Below are positions 1-9,531 of a stretch of DNA of 64,000 bases, piece by piece. The position numbers and the translations under genes were made by a program. The DNA comes from Pseudomonas marginalis (GTDB lineage: Bacteria; Pseudomonadota; Gammaproteobacteria; Pseudomonadales; Pseudomonadaceae). Numbering within the stretch: the stretch's first letter is position 1; the number at the start of each line of letters is the position of its first letter. Location: assembly GCF_008692035.1 (NCBI RefSeq), contig NZ_VTFG01000001.1, positions 3,225,501-3,289,500 on the forward strand, given 5' to 3'. Below the pieces are notes generated by a model. It saw nothing but the letters and a program-made list of their open reading frames with translations. It was not told the DNA's origin and made no database searches.

Positions 1-2
1 AC

Positions 3-338
3 GCGGTGGGTAACGTCACCCTGGTGCGCCTCTCCGCCGAAGAGCTCACCGAAGCGTTGAACGAAGTGCGCCCATTCCGCCGCCTGCACGGCATCGACCT
101 GAAGAGCTATGAATTCGGTAGCGTATTCGTCGACCCGCCCCGCGCCGGCATGGACCCGGACACCTGCGAACTGACCCGACGCTTCGACAATATCCTGTAC
201 ATCTCCTGCAACCCGGAGACGCTGGCGGCGAACATTGCGCAACTGCATGACAGCCACCGCATTACCCGGTGTGCGATGTTTGACCAGTTCCCCTGGACGC
301 ACCATATGGAATCCGGGGTGTTATTGACCCGGCGGTAA
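3..338 (+). CDS. trmA: tRNA (uracil-5-)-methyltransferase, C-terminal part
   Basis: This is the last 111 codons of the enzyme that makes ribothymidine at position 54 of tRNAs using S-adenosylmethionine. The reading frame is open to the left edge, so the N-terminal two thirds lie outside the window. Visible family motifs are DPPRAG (the catalytic Asp/Pro loop of RNA m5U methyltransferases), ISCNPETL, whose Cys is the nucleophile that attacks uracil C6, and HMESGVLL near the C-terminus, whose Glu is the general base. Its stop codon overlaps the 3' end of the convergent DUF2442 gene by 18 bases, so no room is left for an intergenic terminator. Family assignment is confident. Confidence 0.95.
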   Translation, partial: AVGNVTLVRLSAEELTEALNEVRPFRRLHGIDLKSYEFGSVFVDPPRAGMDPDTCELTRRFDNILYISCNPETLAANIAQLHDSHRITRCAMFDQFPWTHHMESGVLLTRR

Positions 339-788
339 TTCAGCGTCCTCAGGCTCCTTCTTGCGTGGCCGGCCGCCCTTCTTGCCATTGGCTCGGGCGG
401 CGGCGGATTTGGCGGCGCTGCTCTTGCGACCGTTGCGTGACGCTACCAGGCTGGTGGCCAGGTCCATCAGCGGCTGGCTTGTGGCGATCAGGCCCGTGAT
501 CGAAACATCCAGATCCCGGGCCTCACAGCTAATAGCCTTGCCACCGAAACTGACTTCCAACTGCTGGAAATCTTCCTCTGAAAACCCTTCGAACTCCGGC
601 AGCCCTGCCACCGGCAGCATGACGCGACTGCCGTCGCTGAAACCGATGGAAATGCAGTCGTCTACATAACGCACATTGCTGGCGTTGGCGTACAGGCGCT
701 TTAGCCTACGGCCACGGGCGATTGCCTTGTCGATGTCGGCGTCAGTGAGAGGTACATAAGGTATGACTTTGGCTTTTACGATTTTCAT
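321..788 (-). CDS. DUF2442 domain protein
   Basis: A 155-residue protein. Residues 40-100 ([19 protein letters not shown] onward) match the small beta-rich DUF2442 domain. The C-terminal third is a basic Ala/Lys/Arg-rich tail ending in [10 protein letters not shown], like a nucleic-acid-binding tail. The start codon overlaps the stop of the upstream DUF4160 gene (ATGA), so the two are translationally coupled. DUF4160/DUF2442 pairs are common in bacteria and have been suggested to be toxin-antitoxin-like, but no function is established. The 3' end overlaps trmA tail to tail. Confidence 0.8.
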   Translation of the reverse strand: MKIVKAKVIPYVPLTDADIDKAIARGRRLKRLYANASNVRYVDDCISIGFSDGSRVMLPVAGLPEFEGFSEEDFQQLEVSFGGKAISCEARDLDVSITGLIATSQPLMDLATSLVASRNGRKSSAAKSAAARANGKKGGRPRKKEPEDAELPPGQ

Positions 789-1213
789 AAATTAATCCCC
801 ACGCAATCTGGCGCTCTTACCAGATTCAAAATAGTCCGTTGCGCTACAGCGTCGTGCCAGGCGCTTGCGATGACGTAGACACCACGTCGAATGACTAACC
901 CTGGAACCAATTCACTGGTGTCCCAGTTCCAGGAATGATTCTCCAGGCAAACCGTTTGCAGTTTTTCCCACCAAATCCTGCGTGCCCGTGCCAGATAATG
1001 TCGCTGCATGATTACCTCGCGTATGTCCTTCAGAACCGCCGTGGGTGGCCGCCTCCGTTCAGGCTCTACGTCCCACAATTCAACGTCCCCATCCAAAAAA
1101 CTGAAACGAAACCGCGCATCCCATTCCCTGCCCCTGACATGTACATGAGGCGGACAATGCTCGTCCCTGATAAACACCGAGATGACATATCCCTTATAAA
1201 CACCTACTTTCAT
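785..1213 (-). CDS. DUF4160 domain protein
   Basis: A 142-residue protein. The first 70 residues carry the DUF4160 signature: an N-terminal beta strand (YKGYVISVFIRDEHCPPHVHV) with the PPHVHV histidine motif, then a WDVEP strand. The second half (KDIREVIMQRHYLARARRIWWEKL) is helical, as usual in the family. It is the first gene of a two-gene operon with DUF2442. The His-rich loop suggests a catalytic or metal site, but this is inference. No promoter could be assigned with confidence in the 100 bases upstream. Confidence 0.8.
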   Translation of the reverse strand: MKVGVYKGYVISVFIRDEHCPPHVHVRGREWDARFRFSFLDGDVELWDVEPERRRPPTAVLKDIREVIMQRHYLARARRIWWEKLQTVCLENHSWNWDTSELVPGLVIRRGVYVIASAWHDAVAQRTILNLVRAPDCVGINL

Positions 1214-1313
1214 CGTAACCCATCCGTTAGGTTATTTTCCGCCAGGTAACAATTTCCCTCTGCCACCCGACAACCGGCTCCCTATTCCCGAAGCTGTTTC
1301 ACAGATTAGTAAC

Positions 1314-1340
1314 CACAAAAAACCCGGCGAATGCCGGGTT
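1314..1340 (-). terminator. Rho-independent terminator of the has operon
   Basis: Bases 1321-1340 form a perfect 8-bp stem (AACCCGGC/GCCGGGTT) with a GAAT loop. On the minus strand this is followed by a run of T (TTTTTTGTGG). It lies 9 bases after the hasF stop codon, so it is well placed to end has operon transcription. Confidence 0.85.
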
Positions 1341-1348
1341 GTAACCAC

Positions 1349-2677
1349 TCATGCCGAAGGCTGGAAGTACCCCGCCAACGCCCGCAAGTCCTGCTCGCTC
1401 AGCAACCCCGCGTAATACTTCAACTGAATCCTGGCCAGCAGATACGCATGCCGCGCATTCGCCAGGTCGCGGCGGGCGGTGAACAGTTGTTGCTCGGCGT
1501 CGAGCACGTCGAGGTTGACCCGCTCACCGCCGCTGACGCTCTTTCTGGTCGCAGTAACCAGTGCGGTGGCTGAGCTGACGGCCATCTCGTAGGCACGCAC
1601 TTTCGCCGCACCACTGGTGTTGAGGTTGAACTGCTTGCGCAGCTCCACCAGCGTCGCCGAGGTGTGTGCGTCCAGCTCGTATTGGGCCTGGGACAGTTGA
1701 TTGGCCGCCTGGCGCGTAGAGGCCGACACCGAGCCGCCGGCAAACAACGGCAGGCTGACCTGGATGCCGACGCTGTTGGTGTCGTACTTCTGGTTGTAGC
1801 TGCTTTCCGAATCGGAGCTGGTCTGGCGGCTGCTGGCGTACAGGCTGACCTTGGGCATGTGCCCGGCGCGTTTGCGCTCCACTTCGTAGGACGCCACGTC
1901 CAGCGCGTGGTGCTGGGACTTGAGTTCGGGGTTGTTGGCCATGGCCAGTTCGCGCCAGGTTTCGAAGCGGTTGGGCTCCAGGGGCGGGATGTCGAATGGG
2001 CGGGCCAGGGGTGCCAGCGCTTCGATCTGCAACGGTTGGCCGACAATCGCTTCCAGCTCGCGCAAGGCGCTGTCCTGGGCGTCCAGCGCCTCGATTTCCT
2101 CCGCCTGGGCCAAGCTCAAGCGTGCCTGGGTTTCGAGTACATCGGTGCGCGTGCCTTCGCCACCTTTGAGCAGGCGATCATTGAGTTGCAGGCGTTCGGC
2201 ATACGCACGTTTCTGCGCACGGCTCAACTCGATGCGTTCCTGCGCCAGCAGCGCCTGGCTGTAGGCACTGAGCACGCGCACGGCCAACTCCTGACTCTTA
2301 CTGCGAAAACGCTCATCGGCCATAAGCGCCTGGGCGGTGCCTTGGCGAAAGCGCGCGTAGGCTTCGTAGTCCAGCAACGGTTGCTGCAAAGTCAGGGTCG
2401 AGGCATAGCTGCGGTAATCACGGTCACTGGTGACATCGCCGACGGCGGTGCTTTGGGTAACTTCGGATTCGTTGCGCGAGTTGTTATAGCTCCAGGACAG
2501 GTTCGGCAATAACGCCGCTCGGCCGATCACGCGGTTCTCTTCACCGGCCTCGCGCTCCTGGATGGCGGCCTGGAAGGTCGGGTCATTGCGCAGGGCGAGG
2601 TCGTAGGCGTCGAGCAAACCCAAGGCATGTGCCGCCGGTGTAACGCTCAGGCACAGGGTCAAAAACAGCGCCTTCAT
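1349..2677 (-). CDS. hasF: TolC-family outer membrane channel of the HasA type I exporter
   Basis: A 442-residue TolC-like protein with a signal peptide (cleavage near AAHA-LGLLDAY). Two long helical repeats follow, each with the outer-membrane-factor pattern, for example LLDAYDLALRNDPTFQAAI at the start of repeat one. It forms the trimeric outer-membrane tunnel through which HasA leaves the cell together with HasD and HasE. Its ATG overlaps the hasE stop by four bases, so it is the last gene of hasADEF. It could equally be called an AprF/PrtF homologue. The haemophore next door makes the Has assignment the better one. Confidence 0.9.
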   Translation of the reverse strand: MKALFLTLCLSVTPAAHALGLLDAYDLALRNDPTFQAAIQEREAGEENRVIGRAALLPNLSWSYNNSRNESEVTQSTAVGDVTSDRDYRSYASTLTLQQPLLDYEAYARFRQGTAQALMADERFRSKSQELAVRVLSAYSQALLAQERIELSRAQKRAYAERLQLNDRLLKGGEGTRTDVLETQARLSLAQAEEIEALDAQDSALRELEAIVGQPLQIEALAPLARPFDIPPLEPNRFETWRELAMANNPELKSQHHALDVASYEVERKRAGHMPKVSLYASSRQTSSDSESSYNQKYDTNSVGIQVSLPLFAGGSVSASTRQAANQLSQAQYELDAHTSATLVELRKQFNLNTSGAAKVRAYEMAVSSATALVTATRKSVSGGERVNLDVLDAEQQLFTARRDLANARHAYLLARIQLKYYAGLLSEQDLRALAGYFQPSA

Positions 2678-3999
2678 TCTTCCACCAGGGCCATGTGGGT
2701 ACGGTCCAGCAAGGGTTTGAACAGGTAGTTGAGCATCGAACGCTCACCGGTCTTGATGAAGGTTTCCACCGGCATGCCCGGACGAATCCGCACGCCGTCC
2801 AGTTGTTGCATGCCCCCCGCACTGACCTGGGCGCGCACGGTGTAATAAGGCTCATCGGTGCGCTCATCGACCTGGCGGTCGGCGGAGACCAGCGTCACCT
2901 CACCGGCCACCCGTGGGGTGGTGGCCTGGTTGAACGCCGAGAACAGCAACTCCACCGGTAGGCCCGGATGCACCTTGTCGATCATTTGCACCGGCACCCG
3001 CGCTTCCACCCACAGCGGTTCGCCCTGGGGCACGATGTCCATCAGGGCCTGGCCGGGCTTGATCACGCCGCCTTCGGTGTACACCTCCAACCCGACCACC
3101 ACCCCCGAGGCCGGCGCCCGCACCAGGCTGTTGGCCAGTTCGAACTCGGCCGACGCCAGGCGGTTACGCAGGTCATCGCTGCGGGTGCGGGTCTCGGCCA
3201 ACTGGCCGCGCAGGTCTTTCTGGAACTCTTCGCCGAGCTGGCGGATGCGCAGACGCAGTTCCACAACCTGGCGCTGCAACTGGCCGATGCGCCCGTAGTC
3301 TTCGGCAATCGTGCCGTCGACCTGGGCGTACAGGCGCTCGCTGTCGAGCAGGCGATTGCGCGGGATATAGCCATCGCGCGCCAACTCGCGCAGCCCTTGC
3401 AGTTGCTCGTTCAATGCCGCGCGTTGCTGCAGCTTGCTCGCCTGGGAATCCCGCGTGCCGCGCAACTGCGCCTCGGCGCCGGCGATGGTTTCGCGCAGGC
3501 CTTGCTGCTCGGTGGCCAGCGCCTGGGCGCGGCTGGTGAACAGTTGCCGTTGCAGGTTCAGGGTGTTGGCCGCCTCCGGCTCGTTGAGCAATTCAGGACC
3601 GAAGGTGATGGCGGGCAGCCCTTCGCTTTCCGCACTCAAGCGCGCCTCACTGGCCAGGGACGCCAGGTACTGGCTGCGCAGCGACTGCATCTGCCCGCGC
3701 AAGGGCGTCTCCTTCAAGCGCAACAGCACCTGGCCGGCGTTGACCACATCACCGTCACGCACCTCGATACGCTCGACGATGCCCCCGGCAGGATGCTGCA
3801 CGGTCTTGCGATGGCCAGAGACCATGACCTTGCCCGACACCGCCACGCCCTTGTCCAGCGGCGCCAACGCGGCCCAGCCGATAAATCCGGCAAAGCCGCC
3901 AAGCACCAACAACCAGCCCAGGCGCGAATATTTTTTGTCATCCAGCGCCAACACCGTGTGAGGGCGGTCGCTGACCAGCACCGGCTTACTCATGCTCAT
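2674..3999 (-). CDS. hasE: HlyD-family membrane fusion protein of the HasA exporter
   Basis: A 441-residue periplasmic adaptor of the PrtE/HasE type. Residues 29-50 are a single inner-membrane helix ([20 protein letters not shown]). A lipoyl/barrel-sandwich half follows ([20 protein letters not shown]), then a long coiled coil (about 100-300), then the second half motif ([20 protein letters not shown]) and a beta-barrel C-terminus. It bridges the HasD ABC transporter and the HasF channel. Four-base overlaps with hasD and hasF show coupled translation. Confidence 0.92.
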   Translation of the reverse strand: MSMSKPVLVSDRPHTVLALDDKKYSRLGWLLVLGGFAGFIGWAALAPLDKGVAVSGKVMVSGHRKTVQHPAGGIVERIEVRDGDVVNAGQVLLRLKETPLRGQMQSLRSQYLASLASEARLSAESEGLPAITFGPELLNEPEAANTLNLQRQLFTSRAQALATEQQGLRETIAGAEAQLRGTRDSQASKLQQRAALNEQLQGLRELARDGYIPRNRLLDSERLYAQVDGTIAEDYGRIGQLQRQVVELRLRIRQLGEEFQKDLRGQLAETRTRSDDLRNRLASAEFELANSLVRAPASGVVVGLEVYTEGGVIKPGQALMDIVPQGEPLWVEARVPVQMIDKVHPGLPVELLFSAFNQATTPRVAGEVTLVSADRQVDERTDEPYYTVRAQVSAGGMQQLDGVRIRPGMPVETFIKTGERSMLNYLFKPLLDRTHMALVEE

Positions 4000-5732
4000 G
4001 CCTGTTTTCCTTCGCCGAGGCGGTAGCTCATGCTCAGGGTCGACACCGGTTTGGAGGCTGCCGGTTTCTGCCGTGCCTCCAGCACCCGCGCCGTCGGACC
4101 AAAGGCCTGCAACTGGCCGTCCTTGAGGATCAGCAACTGGTCGGTCAGGCTCAGTACATTGGCTTTGTGGGTAATCAGGATCACCGTGCGGCGCTGCTGC
4201 TTAAGCTGGGTGATGGCCTGGAGCAGCGCCTGCTCGCCCACTTCGTCGAGGTTGGCGTTGGGCTCATCCAGCACGATCAACGCCGGCAGGCCGTACAGCG
4301 CACGGGCCAGGGCCACGCGTTGTTTCTGGCCACCGGACAACCCCGCACCGCCCTCCCCCAATTGCGTGTCATAGCCTTGGGGCAGTTGCAGGATCAGTTC
4401 ATGTACGCCGGCCATTTTCGCGGCGGCCAGGACGTTGTCGCTATCCAGTTCGGCAAACCGTGCGATGTTGTCGGCGATGCTGCCGGCGAACAATTGAATG
4501 TCCTGGGGCAGGTAGCCGATGTGCGGGCCGAGTTGCTGTTTGTCCCACTGGGCCAGGTCGGCGCCGTCCAGCCGCACCTTGCCGGCCAGCGGTGCCCAGG
4601 CGCCCACCAGCACCCGCGCCAGGGTGGATTTGCCGCAGCCGGAAGGTCCGATCACGCCGAGCACGTCCCCCGCTGGCAGGTTGAACCCCAGATTGGCCAG
4701 CGCCGGTCGACGGCTGCCGGGGGCGCAGGCGCTGATGTGCTCGACGCTCAACTGGCCCTTGGGCACCGGCAGGCTCATGCGCGGCGGTCGCGCCGGGTTG
4801 GCCGCCAGCAGTTGCGACAAGCGCTCGTAGGCCAGGCGCGCCGAGCCCCATTGTTTCCAGACGCCGATCAGTTGGTCGATGGGGCTCAGCACCCGCCCCA
4901 TCAGGATCGAGCCGGCAATCATCATCCCCGGCGTGATATCGCCCTGCACCGCCAGCAACGCGCCCAGGCCGAGTACCAGCGATTGCAAGGCCAGGCGTAC
5001 GCCCTTGGACCAGGCGGTGACGGCGGCGGTCTTTTCACTGGCCAGGTTTTGCTGGGCGAGGAACGCCTGGTGCTGATTGAACCAACGCCCGCGCAAGGTG
5101 GCGAGCATGCCCATGGCCTCGATGCTGTCGGCATTGCGCAGGTTGGCCGTGGCCTGCTGGCTGGCGTGGATGGACAGTTGGCTGGCCTGGGCCATCGGCG
5201 CCTGGCTGACATGGTGGTTGATCCACGCCAACGCGATCAATATCGCCGCGCCGCCCAGCGCCAGCAGGCCAAGCCAGGGGTGGAACAGGAAGATCACCAG
5301 CAGGTACACCGGAAACCACGGCGCGTCGAAAAACGCGAACAGCGCCTGGCCGGTGGCGAACTGGCGCAAGGTGGTCAGGTCATGCAACGCCTGGCCCGCC
5401 GCCTGGGTGCCGCCCTTGAGTTGCGCTTCGAACGCGGCGTCGTAGACCCGCTGGTTCAGGCCCATGTCCATCTGCGTGCCGAGGCGGATCACCACCTGGC
5501 TGCGCACCCACTCCAACGCCCCCATCAGGCCGAACAGGCCGAGGATCATCAGCGTCAGCATCAACAGGGTCATCTGATTGCCCGAGGCCAGCACCCGGTC
5601 ATATACCTGCAGCATGTACAGCGCCGGAGCCAGCATCAGCAGGTTGATCACCGCCGAGAACAGGCCGATGTTGAAGAAGCCACTTTTATAGGCCGTGAGG
5701 GCGGCCAGGGTTTCGTTGCCGACGTGGCGCAT
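3996..5732 (-). CDS. hasD: Type I secretion ABC transporter (permease/ATPase) for HasA
   Basis: A 578-residue half-transporter of the PrtD/HasD family. The first roughly 300 residues are the six-helix permease. The nucleotide-binding domain follows, with Walker [11 protein letters not shown], signature [17 protein letters not shown], Walker [14 protein letters not shown] and the H-loop ILITHKAN. It uses ATP to drive export of HasA, which carries a C-terminal uncleaved signal. It is separated from hasA by 174 bases that hold two stem-loops, and it overlaps hasE by 4 bases. Confidence 0.94.
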   Translation of the reverse strand: MRHVGNETLAALTAYKSGFFNIGLFSAVINLLMLAPALYMLQVYDRVLASGNQMTLLMLTLMILGLFGLMGALEWVRSQVVIRLGTQMDMGLNQRVYDAAFEAQLKGGTQAAGQALHDLTTLRQFATGQALFAFFDAPWFPVYLLVIFLFHPWLGLLALGGAAILIALAWINHHVSQAPMAQASQLSIHASQQATANLRNADSIEAMGMLATLRGRWFNQHQAFLAQQNLASEKTAAVTAWSKGVRLALQSLVLGLGALLAVQGDITPGMMIAGSILMGRVLSPIDQLIGVWKQWGSARLAYERLSQLLAANPARPPRMSLPVPKGQLSVEHISACAPGSRRPALANLGFNLPAGDVLGVIGPSGCGKSTLARVLVGAWAPLAGKVRLDGADLAQWDKQQLGPHIGYLPQDIQLFAGSIADNIARFAELDSDNVLAAAKMAGVHELILQLPQGYDTQLGEGGAGLSGGQKQRVALARALYGLPALIVLDEPNANLDEVGEQALLQAITQLKQQRRTVILITHKANVLSLTDQLLILKDGQLQAFGPTARVLEARQKPAASKPVSTLSMSYRLGEGKQA

Positions 5733-5805
5733 CTGGGGATTCTCGTGGGGTTGAACGTGCAGCGTCGCCGCGTTGACAGCCGATACGGCGCTGCGCAGAA
5801 TTCGG

Positions 5806-5850
5806 CACCGCCGTCGCCGGAAGAGTTAGAAGGCTTGGGCGACGGCGGTG
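5806..5850 (-). promoter_or_regulatory. Long stem-loop between hasA and hasD
   Basis: CACCGCCGTCGCC (5806-5818) and GGCGACGGCGGTG (5838-5850) form a perfect 13-bp stem with a 19-base loop. No T-run follows in the minus direction, so it is not a classical terminator. It lies 56-100 bases after the hasA stop. It is likely an mRNA-stabilising or partial-termination structure that lets hasA be made in excess over the exporter genes. Confidence 0.6.
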
Positions 5851-5858
5851 TAGTACGG

Positions 5859-5884
5859 CGAATGGGAGAGCGATCTTCCATTCG
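5859..5884 (-). promoter_or_regulatory. Second stem-loop just after hasA
   Basis: CGAATGG (5859-5865) and CCATTCG (5878-5884) can pair with a 12-base loop about 23 bases after the hasA stop codon. In the minus direction the stem is preceded by AAAAAAG and not followed by Ts. A + strand transcript would have the stem followed by CTTTTTT. It probably acts together with the neighbouring 13-bp stem on hasA mRNA. Confidence 0.45.
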
Positions 5885-5906
5885 CTTTTTTCAGGCGGCA
5901 GCAGGT

Positions 5907-6527
5907 TCAGGCAGCGAGTGCCCAGTCCTGTGCCACGTCCTGCACGCCCACCAGGGCAACATCGGTGGACACTGCGCTGGCGTGTGCCGCCAGGCCCGCC
6001 GACACTTCGTCGAAGGTACTGGCAGTGGACAGGCCAAAGTCGTCGAGCAGGTTGTTGAGCACGGTTTCCAGCGCGGCGGTGTTGCCCTGCATCAAACCGT
6101 AGATCACGCTCTGTACGTCGTTGCCAGCCCGGCCGGCGCCCTCGGCGGCGCTCAGGTCGAGGCCGTTGAACGCGACCTTGAAGTCGCTCAGGGAGAAGTC
6201 GCTGCCACTGCCGCCGCCCAGGCCTGTACCCAGTTGCACGTTATCCAGGTCGCCCCACAGGTAGTGGTTCAGGTTGCTGCTGGCGGGCAACGACGGGTTG
6301 AACACATAGTGCAGGCCATTGCTGGTATCGCTGTCGGCGATGAACGCGTACTCGGAGTTGTTGGCGCCGTGGGTCGAATACTGGTCGCCGCTGAGGGTGC
6401 CGTTGCTGAAGCCGCCGGTGTTGCTGGTGCCGTGCCCTGCGGTGTTGAACCCCACTGCCCACGAGCTCAGGTAGTCCGATACCGACAGAGAACCCAGGCC
6501 CGAATCGTAGCTAACAGAAATAGTCAT
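5907..6527 (-). CDS. hasA: Secreted haemophore HasA
   Basis: A 206-residue extracellular haem-binding protein, the usual HasA length, without an N-terminal signal peptide. It has the family start MTISVSYDS, the axial haem ligand His32 in the NTAGHGTSNTGGF loop, and the second ligand Tyr74 in LHYVF (Tyr75 of P. aeruginosa). His88 in NHYLWGDLD matches the His83 that supports the Tyr ligand. The C-terminus ends in DWALAA, the hydrophobic uncleaved type I secretion signal. HasA takes haem from host or environmental haemoproteins and hands it to HasR. It lies between hasR and the exporter genes on the same strand. Confidence 0.96.
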   Translation of the reverse strand: MTISVSYDSGLGSLSVSDYLSSWAVGFNTAGHGTSNTGGFSNGTLSGDQYSTHGANNSEYAFIADSDTSNGLHYVFNPSLPASSNLNHYLWGDLDNVQLGTGLGGGSGSDFSLSDFKVAFNGLDLSAAEGAGRAGNDVQSVIYGLMQGNTAALETVLNNLLDDFGLSTASTFDEVSAGLAAHASAVSTDVALVGVQDVAQDWALAA

Positions 6528-6542
6528 CGCTAAACCTCGTTA

Positions 6543-6602
6543 AACAACGTTGTTGATGAGCACGCCGGTGCGGCGCGCCTTTTTGCCCACCCATGGGCAA
6601 AA
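6543..6602 (-). promoter_or_regulatory. Palindrome and stem-loop in the hasR-hasA gap
   Basis: The 103-base gap holds a perfect 12-bp palindrome AACAACGTTGTT (6543-6554), close to the hasA ribosome-binding region. It also holds an 8-bp stem TTTTGCCC/GGGCAAAA (6581-6588 and 6595-6602, loop ACCCAT). The stem could slow read-through from hasR or protect the 5' end of a processed hasA message. The palindrome could be a protein-binding site. Neither role is shown by the sequence alone. Confidence 0.4.
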
Positions 6603-6630
6603 CCGTTGATCAAGTGCCTGCGCACGCTGA

Positions 6631-9381
6631 TCAGAATTTGTATTCCAACATGCCGCTCAGGGTTCGCCCGCGCGCCAGGCTGAGGTTGTTGGCGTCGCCC
6701 ATGGCGACGAAATAGGCTTCATCAGTGGCGTTTTCCAACGCCAGTGCAATGTTCAGTTGATCCGTCATCCAGTAACTGGCGTACAGGTCGTAGAGCGTGT
6801 ACTTGGGCCACATCGCCTGATCCATAAGCTCGTAGCCCTGCTGATTGAGGTTTTCGCCGTTACCCGAGCTGTAGCGCACACGCACACCCGTATCCAGGCG
6901 TTTTTCCAGGAAGCGCGTACCCAGGGTCAGCGAGCCGCGATCGGCCGGCATGTACGTGGCGTTCCCCATGATTCGTCCGCAGCTTTCCTTGTTGTTGGCG
7001 ACGTCGTCATCCAACACCTCATAGGTGGTGACCGGCCGTATGCCGATGCGCCCATCCGGCAGGGTGAAACGCTCCAGGCGAGTAGTCCTTGGCCCGGTGG
7101 TCTTGGCACCGCCCATGTAATAGTTCTTCGAGCAGAACTCATTGCTGCCGATCATGTGGGTGTAGCTGAGGTTGGCGTACGCGCGCCCCATGTCGTAATT
7201 GAGCTGGTATTCGACCCCGCGAAAACGCGTCGGGTTGGTGTTATTGACGTAAGCCATGGTCCCGAGGAATCCACCCACCTGGGTTTCCGGCAAGCTGACG
7301 CTGGTGTTGAGGAAAGAGAAGTTTTCGATCCGGGTATCGAAGTAAGCCACCTTCATGCCGAGGCGATCGTCACTGAAAAACAAGCCTTCCTTGAAGACAT
7401 TCATGCCCACTTCCCAATCCCGTGACTCTTCAGGCTTGAGGTAGGGGTTGGGAAATACGCGCTCTCCCGAACCGCCACCGTGGGGCCGGCCGGTCATGAA
7501 GGTTTCGGTCACCGCCGGTGGCCGCCAGCCCTTGCCCCACCGGGTATAGAGTTGCAGCCAGTCCACGCCCGGTTTCACCGCGAGACCGAAGGTGGGGGAA
7601 AACTGGCCTTCTTCACGGTCGACCTCGATCACTTCCGAGACACGCCTGGCACCGACAAGGCTGTTGTAGAAGCGATCACGCCGGTACAGGGTCATGCCGG
7701 TTTCGCCTTCGAGCCGATAGCGGTCATAACGCAAGCCCGCATCCAGGGTCAGCCAGCCGCCATATTCGTACTGCGCGTTGTTGAACAGGCTGGCGATGGT
7801 GCGCTTGCCCCCTGGGGTGCTGCCCTCTGCGTAAGGCAACAAGCCCAGGTTGTTGGTGGCTTCAACTTTGTTGGTGCGGGGCTTGAACTCGTCCTGATAC
7901 AGCTCCACCCCGTAGTTCCAGGTGACATGCCCCTGGTAGCCAAAATCGAACCGCGAGCTGTTGTCCCCCTGCAGGCCCCAGGTGTCGGTCTGGAAGTGAT
8001 CGGTGTAGGCGCCGACGTAGTTACCGGTACCTGGCGACGACAGGTTGGGGGCGTTGCTGCGATCCATCTGGGTGGTGACGTAATAGAGCTTGGCCTTGAG
8101 ATCGATCAACGGGTTGTCCGGGCTGTAGCTGTAGTCCAGCGCGACGTTTTTGGCGTTGAGATTGTTTTTGCTGGTGCGTACGTAGTAGGTGCTCTGAAGG
8201 TCGTTGGCGATATAGCCCCAGGCATCGTTACTGTCGGTGTCGGTTTCCAGGTAGCTCAACTGCACGCGCTGGTCGTTTGGCAGGTTCAGGCCGAACTTGA
8301 CGATCTGCGAGCGGGTCACGCTGCCGGTGTCGCCGACTTCGCTGTTCAACCAGTCGTCGAAGGCCGCAGGGGCAGATGACCTGGCGCGCAGGTTGGTGCC
8401 CAGGTTGTCGTCGTTGTGCCGGCCGGCGCGGTAGTTACCGAAATGCCGCTCGCTGTAGCCCAGCACGACATCGCCGCGCTCATCACCAAAGGCAAACACG
8501 CCACTGCCGTTGAAGTCGGTGCCGTTACCCAGCTCACCGATGCCGCTGCCGGCGCGAAGGCGGCCGCCGTAGTCCTTGCCGTCCGTGAGGAACTCACTGG
8601 CATCCAGGGTCTTGAACGAAGCAATGCCGCCCAGCACGGCCGCACCGCCCTGCCCCGACTGGCTGCCTTTGTCGATCTCGATGCTGGAGATGAACTCCGG
8701 GTCGATCAGCATGGTGCCGTTGCGCTGCTGGTGGCCGTTGACATTGAAGTTCTGGCGCATGCCGTCGATGTTCATGTTCACCCGGCCATAGTCCTGCACA
8801 CCGCGAATATTCACCGACAGGCCGGGGTCGCGCTGGTTGACGGCGGTGTAGACGCCGGCGGTTTCTTCGAGCATGTCGGCGGCGTGACGGGGCGGACGTT
8901 TATCGATCATGTCGCGGCTGATCACCGCCACGGACTTTGGGGTCTGGTACACCCAGTCGCTGGCCTGGCCGTTGGTGTTGCCGGTGATGGTGGTGGTGCC
9001 CACGGTCATGGCGCCGTCGGGGTCGTCACTGACACGGTTGAGGGTGACCTGGCGCTCACCGGTAAAGCGGTACTCCACCGGCGTGGCACCGAGCAAACGG
9101 CCAAGCCCTTCCTGCACGCTGAAGCTGCCTTTGAGCGCGGTGCTGCGCAAGCCTTGCAGGCGCGGGCTGTCGAACAGCACCTGCAGACCGGCCTGGTCGG
9201 CAAAGGCCAATACGGCACTGCCCAAGGATTGCGCCGGGACATCGAACACCCGCACCGCCGACTGGGCAGCGTCCGCCTGAGGTTGCACCGCATACACGGG
9301 AGCGGCCGCGGCGAACAGACCCAAGTGGATGGCCAGGGCTAACCGGCTACCGGTGATACGCCCCTTGGTGAGTGCTGACAT
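6631..9381 (-). CDS. hasR: TonB-dependent haemophore receptor HasR
   Basis: About 916 residues. I choose the ATG at 9381 because AGGGAA precedes it and it begins a normal signal peptide (MSALTKGRITGSRLALAIHL, then an A-x-A site near VYA). An in-frame ATG at 9432 gives a longer form. After the signal comes an STN signalling domain (FDVPAQSLGSAVLAFADQAG to QVTLNRV), which contacts the anti-sigma HasS. A plug domain and 22-strand barrel follow, ending LEYKF with the terminal Phe typical of barrel assembly. It receives haem from HasA and imports it using TonB energy. No dedicated hasB (TonB paralogue) is in the operon. Confidence 0.95.
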   Translation of the reverse strand: MSALTKGRITGSRLALAIHLGLFAAAAPVYAVQPQADAAQSAVRVFDVPAQSLGSAVLAFADQAGLQVLFDSPRLQGLRSTALKGSFSVQEGLGRLLGATPVEYRFTGERQVTLNRVSDDPDGAMTVGTTTITGNTNGQASDWVYQTPKSVAVISRDMIDKRPPRHAADMLEETAGVYTAVNQRDPGLSVNIRGVQDYGRVNMNIDGMRQNFNVNGHQQRNGTMLIDPEFISSIEIDKGSQSGQGGAAVLGGIASFKTLDASEFLTDGKDYGGRLRAGSGIGELGNGTDFNGSGVFAFGDERGDVVLGYSERHFGNYRAGRHNDDNLGTNLRARSSAPAAFDDWLNSEVGDTGSVTRSQIVKFGLNLPNDQRVQLSYLETDTDSNDAWGYIANDLQSTYYVRTSKNNLNAKNVALDYSYSPDNPLIDLKAKLYYVTTQMDRSNAPNLSSPGTGNYVGAYTDHFQTDTWGLQGDNSSRFDFGYQGHVTWNYGVELYQDEFKPRTNKVEATNNLGLLPYAEGSTPGGKRTIASLFNNAQYEYGGWLTLDAGLRYDRYRLEGETGMTLYRRDRFYNSLVGARRVSEVIEVDREEGQFSPTFGLAVKPGVDWLQLYTRWGKGWRPPAVTETFMTGRPHGGGSGERVFPNPYLKPEESRDWEVGMNVFKEGLFFSDDRLGMKVAYFDTRIENFSFLNTSVSLPETQVGGFLGTMAYVNNTNPTRFRGVEYQLNYDMGRAYANLSYTHMIGSNEFCSKNYYMGGAKTTGPRTTRLERFTLPDGRIGIRPVTTYEVLDDDVANNKESCGRIMGNATYMPADRGSLTLGTRFLEKRLDTGVRVRYSSGNGENLNQQGYELMDQAMWPKYTLYDLYASYWMTDQLNIALALENATDEAYFVAMGDANNLSLARGRTLSGMLEYKF

Positions 9382-9531
9382 TTCTGGTTTCCCTGCGCTG
9401 ATCGTATGTTTGTTTATGCGAATGCTTCTCACCTAGCAAGACGTACGAGGCGCAGGAAGTCAGTAAGGTTTTTTCAAAAGTTTTTGCGCAGGGGGTTTTA
9501 AGCGGGTGAGAGCAGGCCTCCCACCGGGTCA

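Noticed and set aside
1664..2512. 282-codon + strand frame antisense to hasF
   Set aside because: A shadow of hasF in another frame, with repetitive hydrophobic composition and no ribosome site.
4167..6533. 788-codon open frame on the + strand across hasD and hasA
   Set aside because: It lies antisense to clearly recognised HasD and HasA proteins with intact motifs. Long antisense frames are expected in high-GC DNA, and it has no recognisable domain.
9412..9430. Possible Fur box upstream of hasR
   Set aside because: Only about 11 of 19 positions fit the consensus. HasI-dependent transcription is enough to explain control, so I do not list it.
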